Source: Homarus americanus
Lineage: Eukaryota > Arthropoda > Malacostraca > Decapoda > Nephropidae
NCBI RefSeq assembly: GCF_018991925.1
Contig: NW_024738608.1
Coordinates: 651,748 to 715,747 of the forward strand
Direction: 5' to 3'
Length of the DNA stretch: 64,000 nt
Under the pieces are notes generated by a model. It worked only from the letters and a program-made list of their open reading frames with translations, was not told where the DNA came from and ran no database searches. A program made the translations under genes and the position numbers. Shown here in pieces: positions 25,017 to 38,447 of the stretch (the stretch's first letter is position 1; each line of letters begins with the position of its first letter).

Positions 25017-25343
25017 TCAAGATTTCATAAGAGCATTATAGGAGTTCCAATCTTGAGAGTGAGGTAGTGAGGAGGCATTCCAGCGGGCTCCAAAGAATTA
25101 AGGAATTCTGCATGGTACTGGACTGCTTGGTCCTGGTCGATTACTGTATCAACAGATTTGAATGAGGCCTCACTGCCTGGAAGCTGTCTGAGTAGAGTCC
25201 TGTTGATTTCAGCCACTGTTTCATTCTTTGGTGCCAGAATTGCGCGTTCACGCAGCCACTTGTGAGCCTTGTAGCGGTGGATAATGTTTGTGTAGACCAT
25301 GTTAGTGAGCTCAGTTGAGGACTTTACAACATTTCCACATCCT
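25017..25343 (-). pseudogene. Helitron-type PIF1-like helicase, C-terminal fragment
   Basis: On the minus strand the frame reads HKWLRERAILAPKN (about residue 13), then LPGSEASFKSVDTV, then YHAEFLNSLEPAGMPPH and LKIGTPIMLL. These are the characteristic order and motifs of the PIF1-like helicase domain of Helitron rolling-circle transposons (established family knowledge). Similarity continues a few codons upstream of the first ATG at 25,300 (to about 25,320), so that ATG is not a real start. After GTPIMLL the next codon is TGA where the family has Arg, followed in frame by Asn-Leu-Asp, also a family match. TGA for CGA is a single C-to-T change at a CpG. The fragment then ends at the hairpin and microsatellite. 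No ATPase motifs or Rep domain are present. Confidence 0.82.
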
Positions 25344-25641
25344 TTTCAACCTCTGTGTGGTTTAACGGGTCGGTTCGGGTTGGGTGTGTCGGATCGGATT
25401 GGTTGGGGTTTTTTTGAGATCCCCACATGACATTTGCTATCCATGCCAAGTTGGGACCTGGCGGCTCATTCGCTAGGCCACAGTAGGACGCCACCCTCTG
25501 GGAGGCTCCACATTGTCTCACTGTTCAGTCCCCAAAACTTCTTCTTCCATCAATAGTTCATTAACGGTGTGTGTAAGTTCCACTACAACGGTACAGCAAG
25601 GTATATTTTTTTAGCATTAAACTGTAATTATTTTATTGTCT
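25344..25641. other. Unassigned DNA
   Basis: A GGGTCGGTTCGGGTTGGG-like patch (25,366-25,410) is low complexity. No further helicase similarity is visible upstream, so the Helitron piece is truncated on both sides. Confidence 0.5.
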
Positions 25642-27358
25642 AATCATCACTACATATAACACCACCCATCATCACTACATATAACATCATCAATCATTAC
25701 TACATATAACACCATCCATCATCACTACATGCAACAACATCGACCATCACTACATATAACATCATCCATCATCACTACATATAACACCATCCATCACTAC
25801 ATATAACACCATCCATCATCACTATATATAACACCACCCATCATCACTACATATAACAACATCCACCATCACTACATAAAACATCATACATCATCACTGC
25901 ATATAACAACATCCATCATCACTACATATAACACCATCCATCATCACTACATATAACACCACCCACCATCACTACATATAACATCATCCATCATCACTAC
26001 ATATAACAATATCCATCATCACTACATATAACACCATCCATCATCACTACATATAACATCATCAATCATTACTACATATAACACCATCCATCATCACTAC
26101 ATACAACAACATCGACCATCACTACATATAACATCATCCATCATCACTACATATAACACCATCCATCATCACTACATATAACACCATCCATCATCACTAT
26201 ATATAACACCACCCATCATCACTACATATAACAACATCCACCATCACTACATAAAACATCATACATCATCATTACATATAACATCCATCATCACTACATA
26301 TAACACCATCCATCATCACTACATATAACACCACCCACCATCACTACATATAACATCATCCATCCTCACTACATATAACAATATCCATCATCACTACATA
26401 TAACACCATCCATCATCACTACATATAACACCACCCATCATCACTACATATAACATCATCTATCATCACTACATATAACACCACCCATCATCACTACATA
26501 CAACAACATCCACCATCACTACATATAACATCATCCATCATCACTACATATAACACCATCCATCATCACTACATATAACACCACCCATCATCACTACATA
26601 TAACATCCACCATCACTACATAAAACATCATACATCATCACTACATATAACATCCATCATCATTACATATAACACCATCCATCATCACTACATATAACAC
26701 CACCCATCATCACTACATATAACATCATCTATCATCACTACATATACACCACCATCATCACTACATACAACAACATCCACCATCACTACATATAACATCA
26801 TCCATCATCACATATCATCACTACATATAACACCATCATCACTACATATAACATCATCCATCATCACTACATATAACAACATCCATCATCACTATATAAC
26901 ATCATCCATCATCAATACATATAACACCATCCATCATCACTACATACATCCATCATCACTACATATAACACCACCCATCATCACTACATATAACATCATC
27001 CATCATCACTACATATAACACCATCCATCATCACTACATATAACACCATCCATCATCACCATATAACACCACACCATCACTACATATAACATCATCCATC
27101 ATCACTACATATAACACCATCCACCATCACTACATATAACATCATCCATCATCACGACATATAACACCATCCATCATCACTACATATAACACCACCCATC
27201 ATCACTACATATAACATCATCCATCATCACTACATATAACACCATCCATCATCACTACATATAACACCATCCATCATCACTACATATAACAATATCCATC
27301 ATCACTACATATAACACCATCCATCATCACTACATATAACACCACCCATCATCACTAC
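25642..27358. repeat. 25-bp minisatellite, about 68 copies, with higher-order structure
   Basis: Unit core CATCACTACATATAACACCA followed by TCCAT, with ACACC/ACATC/ACAAC variants. A distinctive run of variants (CATCATCAATCATTACTAC, then later CAACAACATCGACCATC) occurs at 25,685 and again at 26,058, about 373 bp apart. This shows that blocks of roughly fifteen units have been duplicated. Confidence 0.93.
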
Positions 27359-27440
27359 AGATCGGTAAAGTAGGTTCCGAGATTCTCGTGCGGACACACA
27401 AACACACATACTTCTTTGTTGTATATACTGTATATACACA

Positions 27441-28006
<566 letters not shown>

Positions 28007-31000
28007 GAGTATATGTTCTGTGTAGGTATCCTGTGTAGATGTTCTGTGTAGGTATCCTGTGTAGATGTTCTGTGTAGGTATCCTGTGTAGATGTTGGGTG
28101 TAGGTATCCTGTGTAGATGTTATGTGTAGGTATCCTGTGTAGATGTTGGGTGTAGGTATCCTGTGTAGATGTTGGGTGTAGGTATCCTGTGTAGATGTTC
28201 TGTGTAGGTATCCTGTGTAGATGTTCTGTGTAGGTATCCTGTGTAGATGTTGGGTGTGAGTATCTATGTGGAGTGTTGGTGTGAAGTATCCTGTAATAAT
28301 GGCAGATGTTGGTGCCCAGGTATCCTGTGTAGATGTTGTGTAGGTATCCTGTGTGTGTAGATGTTATGTGTAGGTATCCTGTGTGGAATGTTATGTGTAG
28401 GTATCCTGTGTAGATGTTGGGTGTGGGGAAATATCTGTGTGAATGTTGGGTGTGGAATTTATCCTGTGTAGATGTTGAATGTGGAAACTATCCTGTGTAG
28501 ATGTTGGGTGTAGGTATCCTGTGTGGAGTGTTGGGTGTGGAAGCTATCCTGTGCTGAATGTGGTGTAGGTGTCCTGTGTAGATGTTCTGTGTGTAGGTAT
28601 CTGTGTAGATGTTTGGGTGTGGTATCTGTGTAGATGTTGGGTGTAGGTATCACCATGTGGAAATGTTGGGCTTAGGTATCCTGTGTGGGCTGTGTGTCTC
28701 ATAATAGATGTTATGTGTGGTATCCTGTGGAATGTTGTGTGTGGAAATCTGTGTGGGTGTGTTGGTGTGTGAAGCTATCACAATATGAATGTTGGTGTAG
28801 GCATCTGTGTAGATGTTGTGTGTAGGTATCCTGTGTAGATGATGTGTATGTATCACTGTGTAGATGTTCTGTGTAGGTATCCTGTAGATGTTCTGTGTGG
28901 GTATCCTGTGTGAATGTTTGTGTATGTATCCTGTGTAGATGTTTAACGTGTGGGTATCACAATGTAGATGTTCTGTGTGGAGTATCCTGTGTAGATGTTC
29001 TGTGTAGGTATCCTGTGTAGATGTTCTGTGTGGGCCATCTGCCCTTAGATGTGTTCTTGTGTGAGTATCTGTGTAGATGTTCTGTGTGGGTATGCTGTGT
29101 AGATAGATGTTGGATGCAGGTATCCTGTGTAGATGTTGTCCTGTGGTATCCTCAATGTAGATGTTGTGTGTGTGGTATCCACCTGTTGTATATGTTGGTC
29201 ATGAAATTTGCCCTGATAGCCAGATGTTGGGTGTAGGTATCTGTGTAGATGTTCTTGGGTATCCTGTGTAGATGTTGGGTGTAGGTATCCTGTGTAGATG
29301 TTGGTGTAGGTATCCTGTGTATATGTTGGGTGTAGGTATCACTGTGTAGATGTTGGGTGTGGTATCATGTGTAGATGTTGGGTGTAGGTACCCTGTGTAG
29401 ATGTTGGGTGTGGGTATCCTGTGTAGATGTTGGGTGTGGAATCCTGTGTAGATGTTGGGTGTAGGTATCCTGTGTAGATGTTGGGTGTGGGTATCCTGTG
29501 TGTGATGTTGGGTGTAGGTAGCCTGTGTAGATGTTGGGTGTGGGTATCCTGTGTGGAATGTTGGTGTAGGTATCCTGTGTAGATGTTGTGTCTAGGTATC
29601 CTCTCATGTAGATGTTAGTTAGGTATCTGTGTAGATGTTGGATGAGGTATCCTGTGTAGATGTTGGGTGTGGTATCCTGTGTAGATGTTCTGTGTATGTA
29701 TCCTGTGTAGATGTTGGGTGTAGGTATCACATGTAGATGTTCTGTGTATGTATCCTGTGTAGATGTTCCTGTGTGGGTATCCTGTGTAGATGTTCTGTAT
29801 GTATCCTGTGTAGATGTTCTTGTGTAGGTATCCTGTGTAGATGTTCTGTGTGGGTATCTGTGTAGATGTTCATGTATGTATCCTGTGTAGATGTTCTGTG
29901 TAGGTATCCTGTGTAGATGTTCTGTGTGGGTATCCTGTGTAGATGTTCTGTGTGGGTATCCTGTGTAGATGTTCTGTGTGGGTATCCTGTTATAGATGTT
30001 CTGTGTAGGTATCCTGTGTAGATGTTCTGTGTGGGTATGCTGTGTAGATAGATGTTGGATGCAGGTATCCTGTGTAGATGTTCTGTGTAGGTATCATGTG
30101 TAGATGTTGTGTGTAGGTATCCTGTGTATGTTGAATTATTGAGTACCCTGTGTAGATGTTGGAGTGTGGTATCCTGTGTAGATGTTGGGTGTGGGTATCA
30201 CTGTGTATATGTTGGGTGTAAGGTATCTGTGTAGATGTTGGTGTTAGTATCGTATTAGATGTTGGGTGTAAATTGCACAATGTAGATGTTGGGTGTGGTA
30301 TCCTGTGTAGATGTTGGGTGTGATTACCCTGTGTAGATGTTGGGTGTGGTATCCTGTGTAGATGTTCTGTGTATGTATCCTGTGTAGATGTTCTGTGTGA
30401 GTATCTGTGTGATGTTCTGTGTAGGTATCCTGTGTAGATGTTCTGTGTATGTATCCTGTAGATGTTCTGTGTGGGTATCCTGTGTAGATGTTCTGTGTTA
30501 TCCTGTGTGGAATGTTCTGTGTATGTATCTGTGTGGATGTTCTGTGTGGGTATCCTGTGTAGATGTTCTGTGTGGGTATCACCGTGTGTAGATGTTCTGT
30601 GTGGGTATCCTGTGTAGATGTTCTGTGTGTGGGTATCCTGTATAGATGTTCTGTGTGGGTATCCTGTGTGGTGTTCTGTGTGGGTATGCTGTGTGAATAG
30701 ATGTTTGGATACGGTATCCTGTGTGGAGAATGTTCTATTAATGGTATCCTGTGTAGATGTTGTGTGTAGGTATCCTGTGTATATGTTGGGTGCAGAACAC
30801 TGTGTGTTAGATGTTGGGTGTGGGTATCCTGTGTAGATGTTCTGTGTAGGTATCTGTGTAGATGTTGGGTGTGGGTATCCTGTGTATATGTTGGGTGTGG
30901 GTACCCTGTGTAGATGTTGGTGTGGGTATCCTGTGTAGATGTTGGTGTGGGTATCCTGTGTAGATGTTGGGTGTGGGTATCCTGTGTAGATGTTGGTGTA

Positions 31001-33351
31001 GGTATCCTGTGTAGATGTTGGTGTGGAAGTGTCTGTGTAGATGTTCTGTGTAGGTATCCTGTGTGATGTTGTGTCTGGGTATCCTATGTGGAGTGTTGGG
31101 TGTGGTATCACTGTGTAGATGTTGGGTGTAGGTATCCTGTGTGTAGATGTTGGTGCTGGGTATCCTGTGTAGATGTTGTGTCTGGGTATCCTGTGTAGAT
31201 GTTGGGTGTGGGTATCCTGTGTAGATGTTGGGTGTGGGTATCCTGTGTAGATGTTGGTGTGTTATCACTGTGTAGATGTCGGGTGTAGGTACCCTGTGTA
31301 GATGTTGGGTGTAGGTATCCTGGCAGATGTTGTGTCTAGGTATCCTGTGTAGATGTTGGTGTGGGTATCCTGTGTAGATGTTGGGTGTGGGGTATCCTGT
31401 GTAGATGTTGGAGTGTGGTGATATCCTGTGTAGATGTTTGTGTGGGTATCCTGTGTAGATGTTGGGTGTGGAAATATAATGTGAATCTGTTGGTGTAGGT
31501 ATCCTGTGTAGATGTTCTGTGTAGGTATCCTGTGTGGAAGCCTTTGTATACCAGTGTCCTGTGTAGATGTTGGGTGGGTATCCTGTGCCAGATGTTGGGT
31601 GTGGGTATCCTGTGTAGATGTTGGGTGTAGGTATCCTGTGTAGATGTTGGGTGTAGGTATCACTGTGTAGATGTTGGGTGTGGGTATCCTGTGTAGATGT
31701 TCTGTGTGGGTATCTATGTAGATGTTGAATATTAGAGTATCCTGTGTAGATGTTGTGAGTTGTGGGTATCCTGTGTAGATGTTCTGTGTGGGTATCCTGT
31801 GTAGATGTTGGGTGTGGGTATCACTGTTGTAGATGTTGGTGTAGGTATCCTCCAATGGCCAGATGTTGGGTGTAGGTATCCTGTGTAGATGTTGGTGTAG
31901 GTATCCTGTGTAGATGTTCTGTGTGGGTATCCTGTGTAGATGTTCTGTGTGGGTATCCTGTGTGGAGTGTTCTGTGGGTATCCTGTGTGGCAGATGTTGA
32001 GTGTAGGTATCCTGTGTAGATGTTGTTAAGTGAACTGTCCTGTGTAGATGTTGGGTGTGGGTATCCTGTGTAGATGTTGGGTGTAGGTATCATATTGTAG
32101 ATGTTCTGTGTAGGTATCCTGTAGATGTTCTGTGTAGGTATCCTGTGTAGATGTTGTGTGTGGGTATCCTGTGTATATATTTGGGTGTAGGTATCCTTGT
32201 GTGAATGTTCTGTGTGGGTATCCTGTGTGAATGTTATGTGGGTATCTGTGTAGATGTTGGGTGTGGGTATCCTGTGTAGATGTTCTGTGTGGGTATCCTG
32301 TGTGGAGTGTTCTGTGTAGGTATCCTGTGTAGATGTTGGTGTGGTATCCTGTGTAGATGTTGTGTCTAGGTATCCTGTGTGGAGTGTTGGGTGTTAGGTA
32401 TCCTGTGTGTAGATGTTGGGTGTAGGTATCTGTGTAGATGTTGGGTGTAGGTATCCACTGTGTAGATGTCGGAGGTGTGGTATCTGTGTAGATGTTGGTG
32501 TGGGTATCCTGTGAATGTTCTTATGTAAGAGGTATCCTGTGTATATGTTGGTGGCAGGTATCACTGTGCAGATGTTGGGTGTAGGTATCCTGTTGTGTAG
32601 ATGTTGGGTGTGGGTATCCTGTGTAGTGTTCTGTGTAGGTATCACTGTGTAGATGTTGGGTGTAGGTATCCTGTGTAGATGTTGGGTGTGGGTATCCTGT
32701 GTAGATGTTGGGTGTGGGTATCCTGTGTGTAGATGTTGGGTGTAGGTATCTGTGTAGATGTTCTGTGTGGGTATCCTGTGTAGATGTTGGGTGTGGGTAT
32801 CACCAATGGCATGTGTGTAGATGTTGGGTGTAGGTATCCTGTGTAGATGTTCTAGTAACAGGTATCCTGTGTGTGGGTGTTGGGTGTGGGTATCCTGTGT
32901 AGATGTTGGGTGTGAGTATCCTGTGTAGATGTTCTGTGTATGTATCCTGTGTAGATGTTCTGTGTGGTATCCTGTGTAGATGTTCTGTGTATGTATCCTG
33001 TGTGGAGTGTTCTGTGTGGGTATCCTGTGTAGATGTTCTGTGTGGGTATCCTGTGTGGAATGTTCTGTGTATGTATCCTGTGTAGATGTTCTGTGTAGGT
33101 ATCCTGTGTAGATGTTCTGTGTAGGTATCCTGTGTAGATGTTCTGTGTGGGTATCCTGTGTGGATGTTCTGTGTAGGTATCTGTGTATAGATGTTCTGTG
33201 TGGGTATCTGTGTAGATGTTCTGTGTAGGTATGCTGTGTAGATAGATGTTGGATGCAGGTATCACTAATAATGAATAGATGTTGGATGCAGGTATCCTGT
33301 GTAGTCATTGGTGTAAGTATTCTATGTAGATGTTGTGTGTAGGTATCCTGT
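28007..33351. repeat. 26-bp satellite, about 200 copies, running into an assembly gap
   Basis: Unit core TGTGTAGATGTTCTGTGTAG followed by GTATCC, with two main versions (TTCTGTGTAGG and TTGGGTGTGGG). Many one- to four-base indels occur (TGTGTGGAATG, TATCACTGTG). A marker variant with a duplicated AGATAGATG and GGATGCAGG occurs at about 29,091, 30,036, 30,683 (decayed) and 33,229, pointing to longer duplicated blocks. The minus strand lacks stops in all frames over long distances, giving artefactual Thr/His/Tyr/Pro-rich open frames up to 373 codons. Confidence 0.95.
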
Positions 33352-33451
33352 NNNNNNNNNNNNNNNNNNNNNNNNNNNNNNNNNNNNNNNNNNNNNNNNN
33401 NNNNNNNNNNNNNNNNNNNNNNNNNNNNNNNNNNNNNNNNNNNNNNNNNNN
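33352..33451. other. Assembly gap (100 N)
   Basis: Exactly 100 N, the conventional length for a gap of unknown size, placed between two different satellite arrays. True distance and contiguity across it are unknown. Confidence 0.99.
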
Positions 33452-36400
33452 CAGCTCAGTCTTTATGTAGTACCTTAGTCTTGTAGCCTCAGTCTTATGT
33501 AGTAGCCTCAGTTTTATGTTGTAGCCCAGTCTTGTAGCCCCTGTCTTATGTAGTAGCCTCAGTCCTATGTAGTAGCCTCAGTCTTATGTAGAATGTCTTA
33601 TGTAGTAGCCTGGTCTTATGGTAGACCCTCAGTCTTATGTAGTAGCCTCAGTCTTATGTAGTAGCCTCAGTCCATGTGTAGTAGCCTTGTGTGTAGTAGC
33701 CTGTAGCTCCTATGTACATCATTCAGTGTTCATGTAGTAGCCTCAGTCTTATGTAGTAGCCTCTGTCTTATGATAGTAGCCTCAGTCTTACGTAGCAGCC
33801 TCAGTCTTACGTAGCAGCCTTTGTCTATGTAGCAGCCCTATGTGGTAGCCCGCCCATGTAGTAGCCTCAGTCTTATGTAGTAGCCTCAGTCTTATGTAGT
33901 AGCCTCAGTCTTATGTAGTAGCCCCTTGTAGTAGCCTCAGTCTTATGTAGTAGCCTCAGTCTTATGTAGTAGCCTCAGTCTTATGTAGTAGCCTTAGTCT
34001 TATGTAGCAGCCTCAGTCTTATGTGTGTAGTAGCCTCAGTCTTATGTAGTAGCCTCAGTCTTATGTAGTAGCCTCAGTCTTGTAGCAGCTCCCAGTCTTA
34101 TGTAGTAGCCCTCAGTCTTGTAGCCCGTTTATGTAGTAGCCTCAGTCTTATGTAGTAACCTCAGTCTTATGTAGGTAGCAGCCTCAGTCTTATGGTAGCA
34201 GCTCGTCTGTAGCCCTGTCTTATGTAGTAGCCTCAGTCTTATGTAGTAGCCTCAGTCTTATGTAGTAGCCTCAGTCTTATGTAGTAGCTCAGTCTTATGT
34301 AGTAGCCTCAGTCTTAGTGGTAGTAGCCTCAGTCATGGTAGTAGCCTAGTCTATGTAGCACTCAGTCTATGGTAGTAGCTCTGTCTATGTAGTAGCCTCA
34401 GTCTTATGTAGTAGCCTTAGTCCTATGTAGCAGCTCAATCTTATAGTAGCCTAGTTTTATGTAGTAGCCTCAGTCTTATGTAGTAGCCTGAGTTCATGTA
34501 GTAGCCTGAGTTATGTAGTAGCCTCCAGTCTTATGTGGCAGCCTCAGTCTTATGCAGCCTGAGCCCATGCAGCCTAGTTTTACGTAGCAGCTCAGTCCAT
34601 GTAGTAGCCTCAGTCTTATGTAGTAGCCTCAGTCTTATGTAGTAGCCTCAGTTCTTATGTAGTAGCCTCAGTCTTATGTAGTAGCCTCAGTCTTATGTAG
34701 AGTAGTCTTATGTAGTAGCCGTAGTCTTATGTAGTGCCTCTCTTGTGTTTATGTTAGTCAGCCTCAGTCTTATGTAGTAGCCTCAGTGAGTTTCTTATGT
34801 AGTAGCCTCAGTCTTATGTAGTAGTCCTCAGTCTTATGTAGTAGCTCTCAGTCTTATGTAGTAGCCTCAGTCTTATGTAGTAGCCTGAGTCTCATGTTAG
34901 TAGCCTCAGTCTTATGTAGTAGCCTCAGTCTTACGTAGTAGCCTCAGTCTTACGTGGTAGCAGCCTCAGTTCATGCAGTAGCCTCAGTCTTACGTAGTAG
35001 CCTTTGTCTTATGTGTAGTAGCCCCAGTCTTATGTAGTAGCCTCTAGTCTTATGTAGTAGCCTCAGTCTTATAGTAGCCCTGAGTCTTGTAGTAGCTCAG
35101 TTTTATGTGTAGTAGCCTCAGTCTTTTGTAGTAGCCTCAGTCCTATGTAGTAGCCTCAGTCTTATGTACATGTGGTAGCCTCAGTCTTGATGTAGCAGCC
35201 TATGTAGTAGCCTCAGTCTTATGTAGTAGCCTCAGTCTTATGTAGTAGCCTCAGTCTTATGTAGGTAGTAGCTCTGTGTCTATGGTAGTAGCTTCAGTCT
35301 TGTAGTAGCCTCAGTCTTATGTAGTAGCCTCAGTCTTATGTAGTAACCTCCAGTCTTATGTAGTAGCCTTAGTCTTATGTAGCCTAGTCATGTAGTAGCC
35401 TCCCTATGTATGTAGTAGCTCAGTCTTATGTAGTAGCCTCAGTCTTATGTAGTAGCTCAGTCTTATGTAGTAGCTCAGTCTATGTAGTAGCCTCAGTCTT
35501 GTGTAGTAGCCTCAGTCTTGTAGCCTCAGTCTTATGTAGTAGCCTCAGTCTTATGTGTAGCAGCCTTGTCTTATGTAGTAGCCTTAGTCTTATGTAGCAG
35601 CCTCAATCTTATGTAGTAGCCTCAGTTTTATGTAGTAGCCTCAGTCTTATGTGTAGCCTCAGTCTTATGTAGTAGCCTCAGTTTACGTAGTAGCGCCTGA
35701 GTTTTACGTAGTAGCCTCTGGTCTTATGTAGTAGCCTCAGTCTTATGCAGCCTGAGTCTTACGCAGCCTGAGTTTTACGTGTAGTAGCCTCAGTCTTATG
35801 TAGTAGCCTCAGTCTTATGTAGTAGCCTCAGTTCATGTAGTAGCTCAGTCTTAGTAGTAGCTCAGTCTTATGTAGTAGCCTCAGTCTTATGTAGTAGCCT
35901 CAGTTCATGTAGTAGCCTCAGTTCATGCAGTAGCCTCAGTCTTAGTAGTAGTTCTAGCTACGTAGTAGCCTCAGTCTTATGTAGTAGCCTCAGTCTTATG
36001 TAGTAGCCTCAGTCTTATGTAGTAGCCTTGTCTTATGTAGTAGCCTCAGTCTTATGTAGTAGCCTCAGTCTTATGTAGTAGCCTCAGTCTTATGTAGTAA
36101 CCTCAGTCTTATGTAGTAGCCCTCGGTCTATGTAGTAGCCTCAGTCTTATGTAGTAGCCTCAGTCTTATGTGTAGTAGCCTCAGTCTTATGTAGCAGCCC
36201 TGTCTTATGTGTAGTAGCCCTCAGTCTTATGTAGTAGCCTCAGTCTTATGTAGTAGCTCTAGTCTATGTAGTAGCCTCAGTCTTATGTGGTAGCCTCAGT
36301 TTATGTAGTAGCCTCAGTCTTATGTAGTAGCCTCAGTCTTATGTAGTAGCCTCATCTTATGTAGTAGCCTCAGTCTTATGTAGTAGCCTCAGTCTTATGT

Positions 36401-38447
36401 AGTAGCCTCAGTCTGTGTAGCCTCAGTCTTATGTAGTAGCCTTCGTCTTATGTGTAGCCTCAGTCTTATGTAGTGCCCAGTCTTATGTAGTAGCCTCAGT
36501 CTTATGTAGTAGCTCAGTCTTATGTAGTAGCCTCAGTCTTATGTAGTAGCCTCAGTCTTATGCAGTAGCCTGAGTCTTACGTAGTAGCCTGAGTTTTACG
36601 TAGTAGCCTCAGTCTTATGTAGTAGCCTCAGTCTTATGTAGTAGCCTCAGTCTTATGTAGTAGCCTCAGTCTTATGTAGTAGCCTCAGTCTTATGTAGTA
36701 GCCTCAGTCTTATGTAGTAGCCTCAGTCTTATGTAGTAGCCTCAGTCTTATGTAGTAGCCTCAGTCTTATGTAGTAGCCTCAGTCTTATGTAGTAGCCTC
36801 AGTCTTATGTAGTAGCCTTAGTCTTATGTAGTAGCCTTAGTCTTATGTAGCAGCCTCAATCTTATGTAGTAGCCTTAGTTTTATGTAGTAGCCTCAGTCT
36901 TATGTAGTAGCCTGAGTCTTACGTAGTAGCCTGAGTTATGTAGTAGCCTCAGTCTTATGTAGTAGCCTCAGTCTTATGTAGTAGCCTCAGTCTTATGTAG
37001 TAGCCTTAGTCTTATGTAGTAGCCTTAGTCTTATGTAGCAGCCTCAGTCTTATGTAGTAGCCTTAGTTTTATGTAGTAGCCTCAGTCTTATGTAGTAGCC
37101 TCAGTCTTATGTAGTAGCCTGAGTCTTACGTAGTAGCCTGAGTTTTACGTAGTAGCCTCAGTCTTATGTAGTAGCCTCAGTCTTATGCAGTAGCCTGAGT
37201 CTTACGTAGTAGCCTGAGTTTTACGTAGTAGCCTCAGTCTTATGTAGTAGCCTCAGTCTTATGTAGTAGCCTCAGTCTTATGTAGTAGCCTCAGTCTTAT
37301 GTAGTAGCCTCAGTCTTATGTAGTAGCCTCAGTCTTATGTAGTAGCCTCAGTCTTATGTAGTAGCCTCAGTCTTATGTAGTAGCCTCAGTCTTATGTAGT
37401 AGCCTCAGTCTTATGTAGTAGCCTCAGTCTTATGTAGTAGCCTTAGTCTTATGTAGTAGCCTTAGTCTTATGTAGCAGCCTCAATCTTATGTAGTAGCCT
37501 TAGTTTTATGTAGTAGCCTCAGTCTTATGTAGTAGCCTCAGTCTTATGTAGTAGCCTGAGTCTTACGTAGTAGCCTGAGTTTTACGTAGTAGCCTCAGTC
37601 TTATGTAGTAGCCTCAGTCTTATGCAGTAGCCTGAGTCTTACGTAGTAGCCTGAGTTTTACGTAGTAGCCTCAGTCTTATGTAGTAGCCTCAGTCTTATG
37701 TAGTAGCCTCAGTCTTATGTAGTAGCCTCAGTCTTATGTAGTAGCCTCAGTCTTATGCAGTAGCCTCAGTCTTACGTAGTAGTCTGAGTTTTACGTAGTA
37801 GCCTCAGTCTTATGTAGTAGCCTCAGTCTTATGTAGTAGCCTCAGTCTTATGCAGTAGCCTGAGTCTTACGCAGTAGCCTGAGTCTTACGTAGTAGCCTC
37901 AGTCTTACGTAGTAGCCTCAGTCTTATGTAGTAGCCTCAGTCTTATGTAGTAGCCTCAGTCTTATGTAGTAGCCTCAGTCTTATGTAGCCTCAGTCTTAT
38001 GCAGTAGCCTGGAGTCTACGTAGTAGCCTGAGTTTTACGTAGTAGCCTCAGTCTTATGCAGTAGTCTTATGCAGTAGCCTGAGTCTTATAGTAGCCTGAG
38101 CGTAGTAGCCTCAGTCTTATGTAGTAGCCTCAGTCTTATGTAGTAGCCTCAGTCTTATGTAGAATACTCAGTCTTATGCAGTAGCCTGAGTCTTACGTAG
38201 TAGCCTGAGTTTTACGTAGTAGCCTCAGTCTTATGCAGTAGCCTGAGTTTTACGTAGTAGCCTGAGTTTTACGTAGTAGCCTCAGTCTTATGTAGTAGCC
38301 TCAGTCTTATGTAGTAGCCTCAGTCTTATGTAGTATCCTCAGTCTTATGTAGTAGCCTCAGTCTTATGTAGTAGCCTCAGTCTTATGTAGTAGCCTCAGT
38401 CTTATGTAGTAGCCTGAGTCTTACGTAGTAGCCTCAGCCTTACGTAA
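33452..38447. repeat. 19-bp satellite, about 260 copies
   Basis: Tandem TAGTAGCCTCAGTCTTATG (19 bp). Variants include GCCTGAG, GCAGCC, TTTTACG and TTACG for TTATG. Variant blocks recur: the series with CAGCCTCAATCTTATG appears at about 36,850 and 37,470, with a near-identical block around 37,030. The array is noisier with indels left of about 36,500 and much cleaner to the right. It starts at the N gap, so its true left end is unknown. Confidence 0.95.

Noticed and set aside
25642..27358. CRISPR-like appearance of short regular repeats
   Set aside because: Units are head-to-tail with no unique spacers, and the context is eukaryotic.
28459..33308. Thr/His/Tyr/Pro-rich minus-strand open frames up to 373 codons
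   Set aside because: They are translations of the 26-bp satellite; frames shift whenever a unit has an indel.
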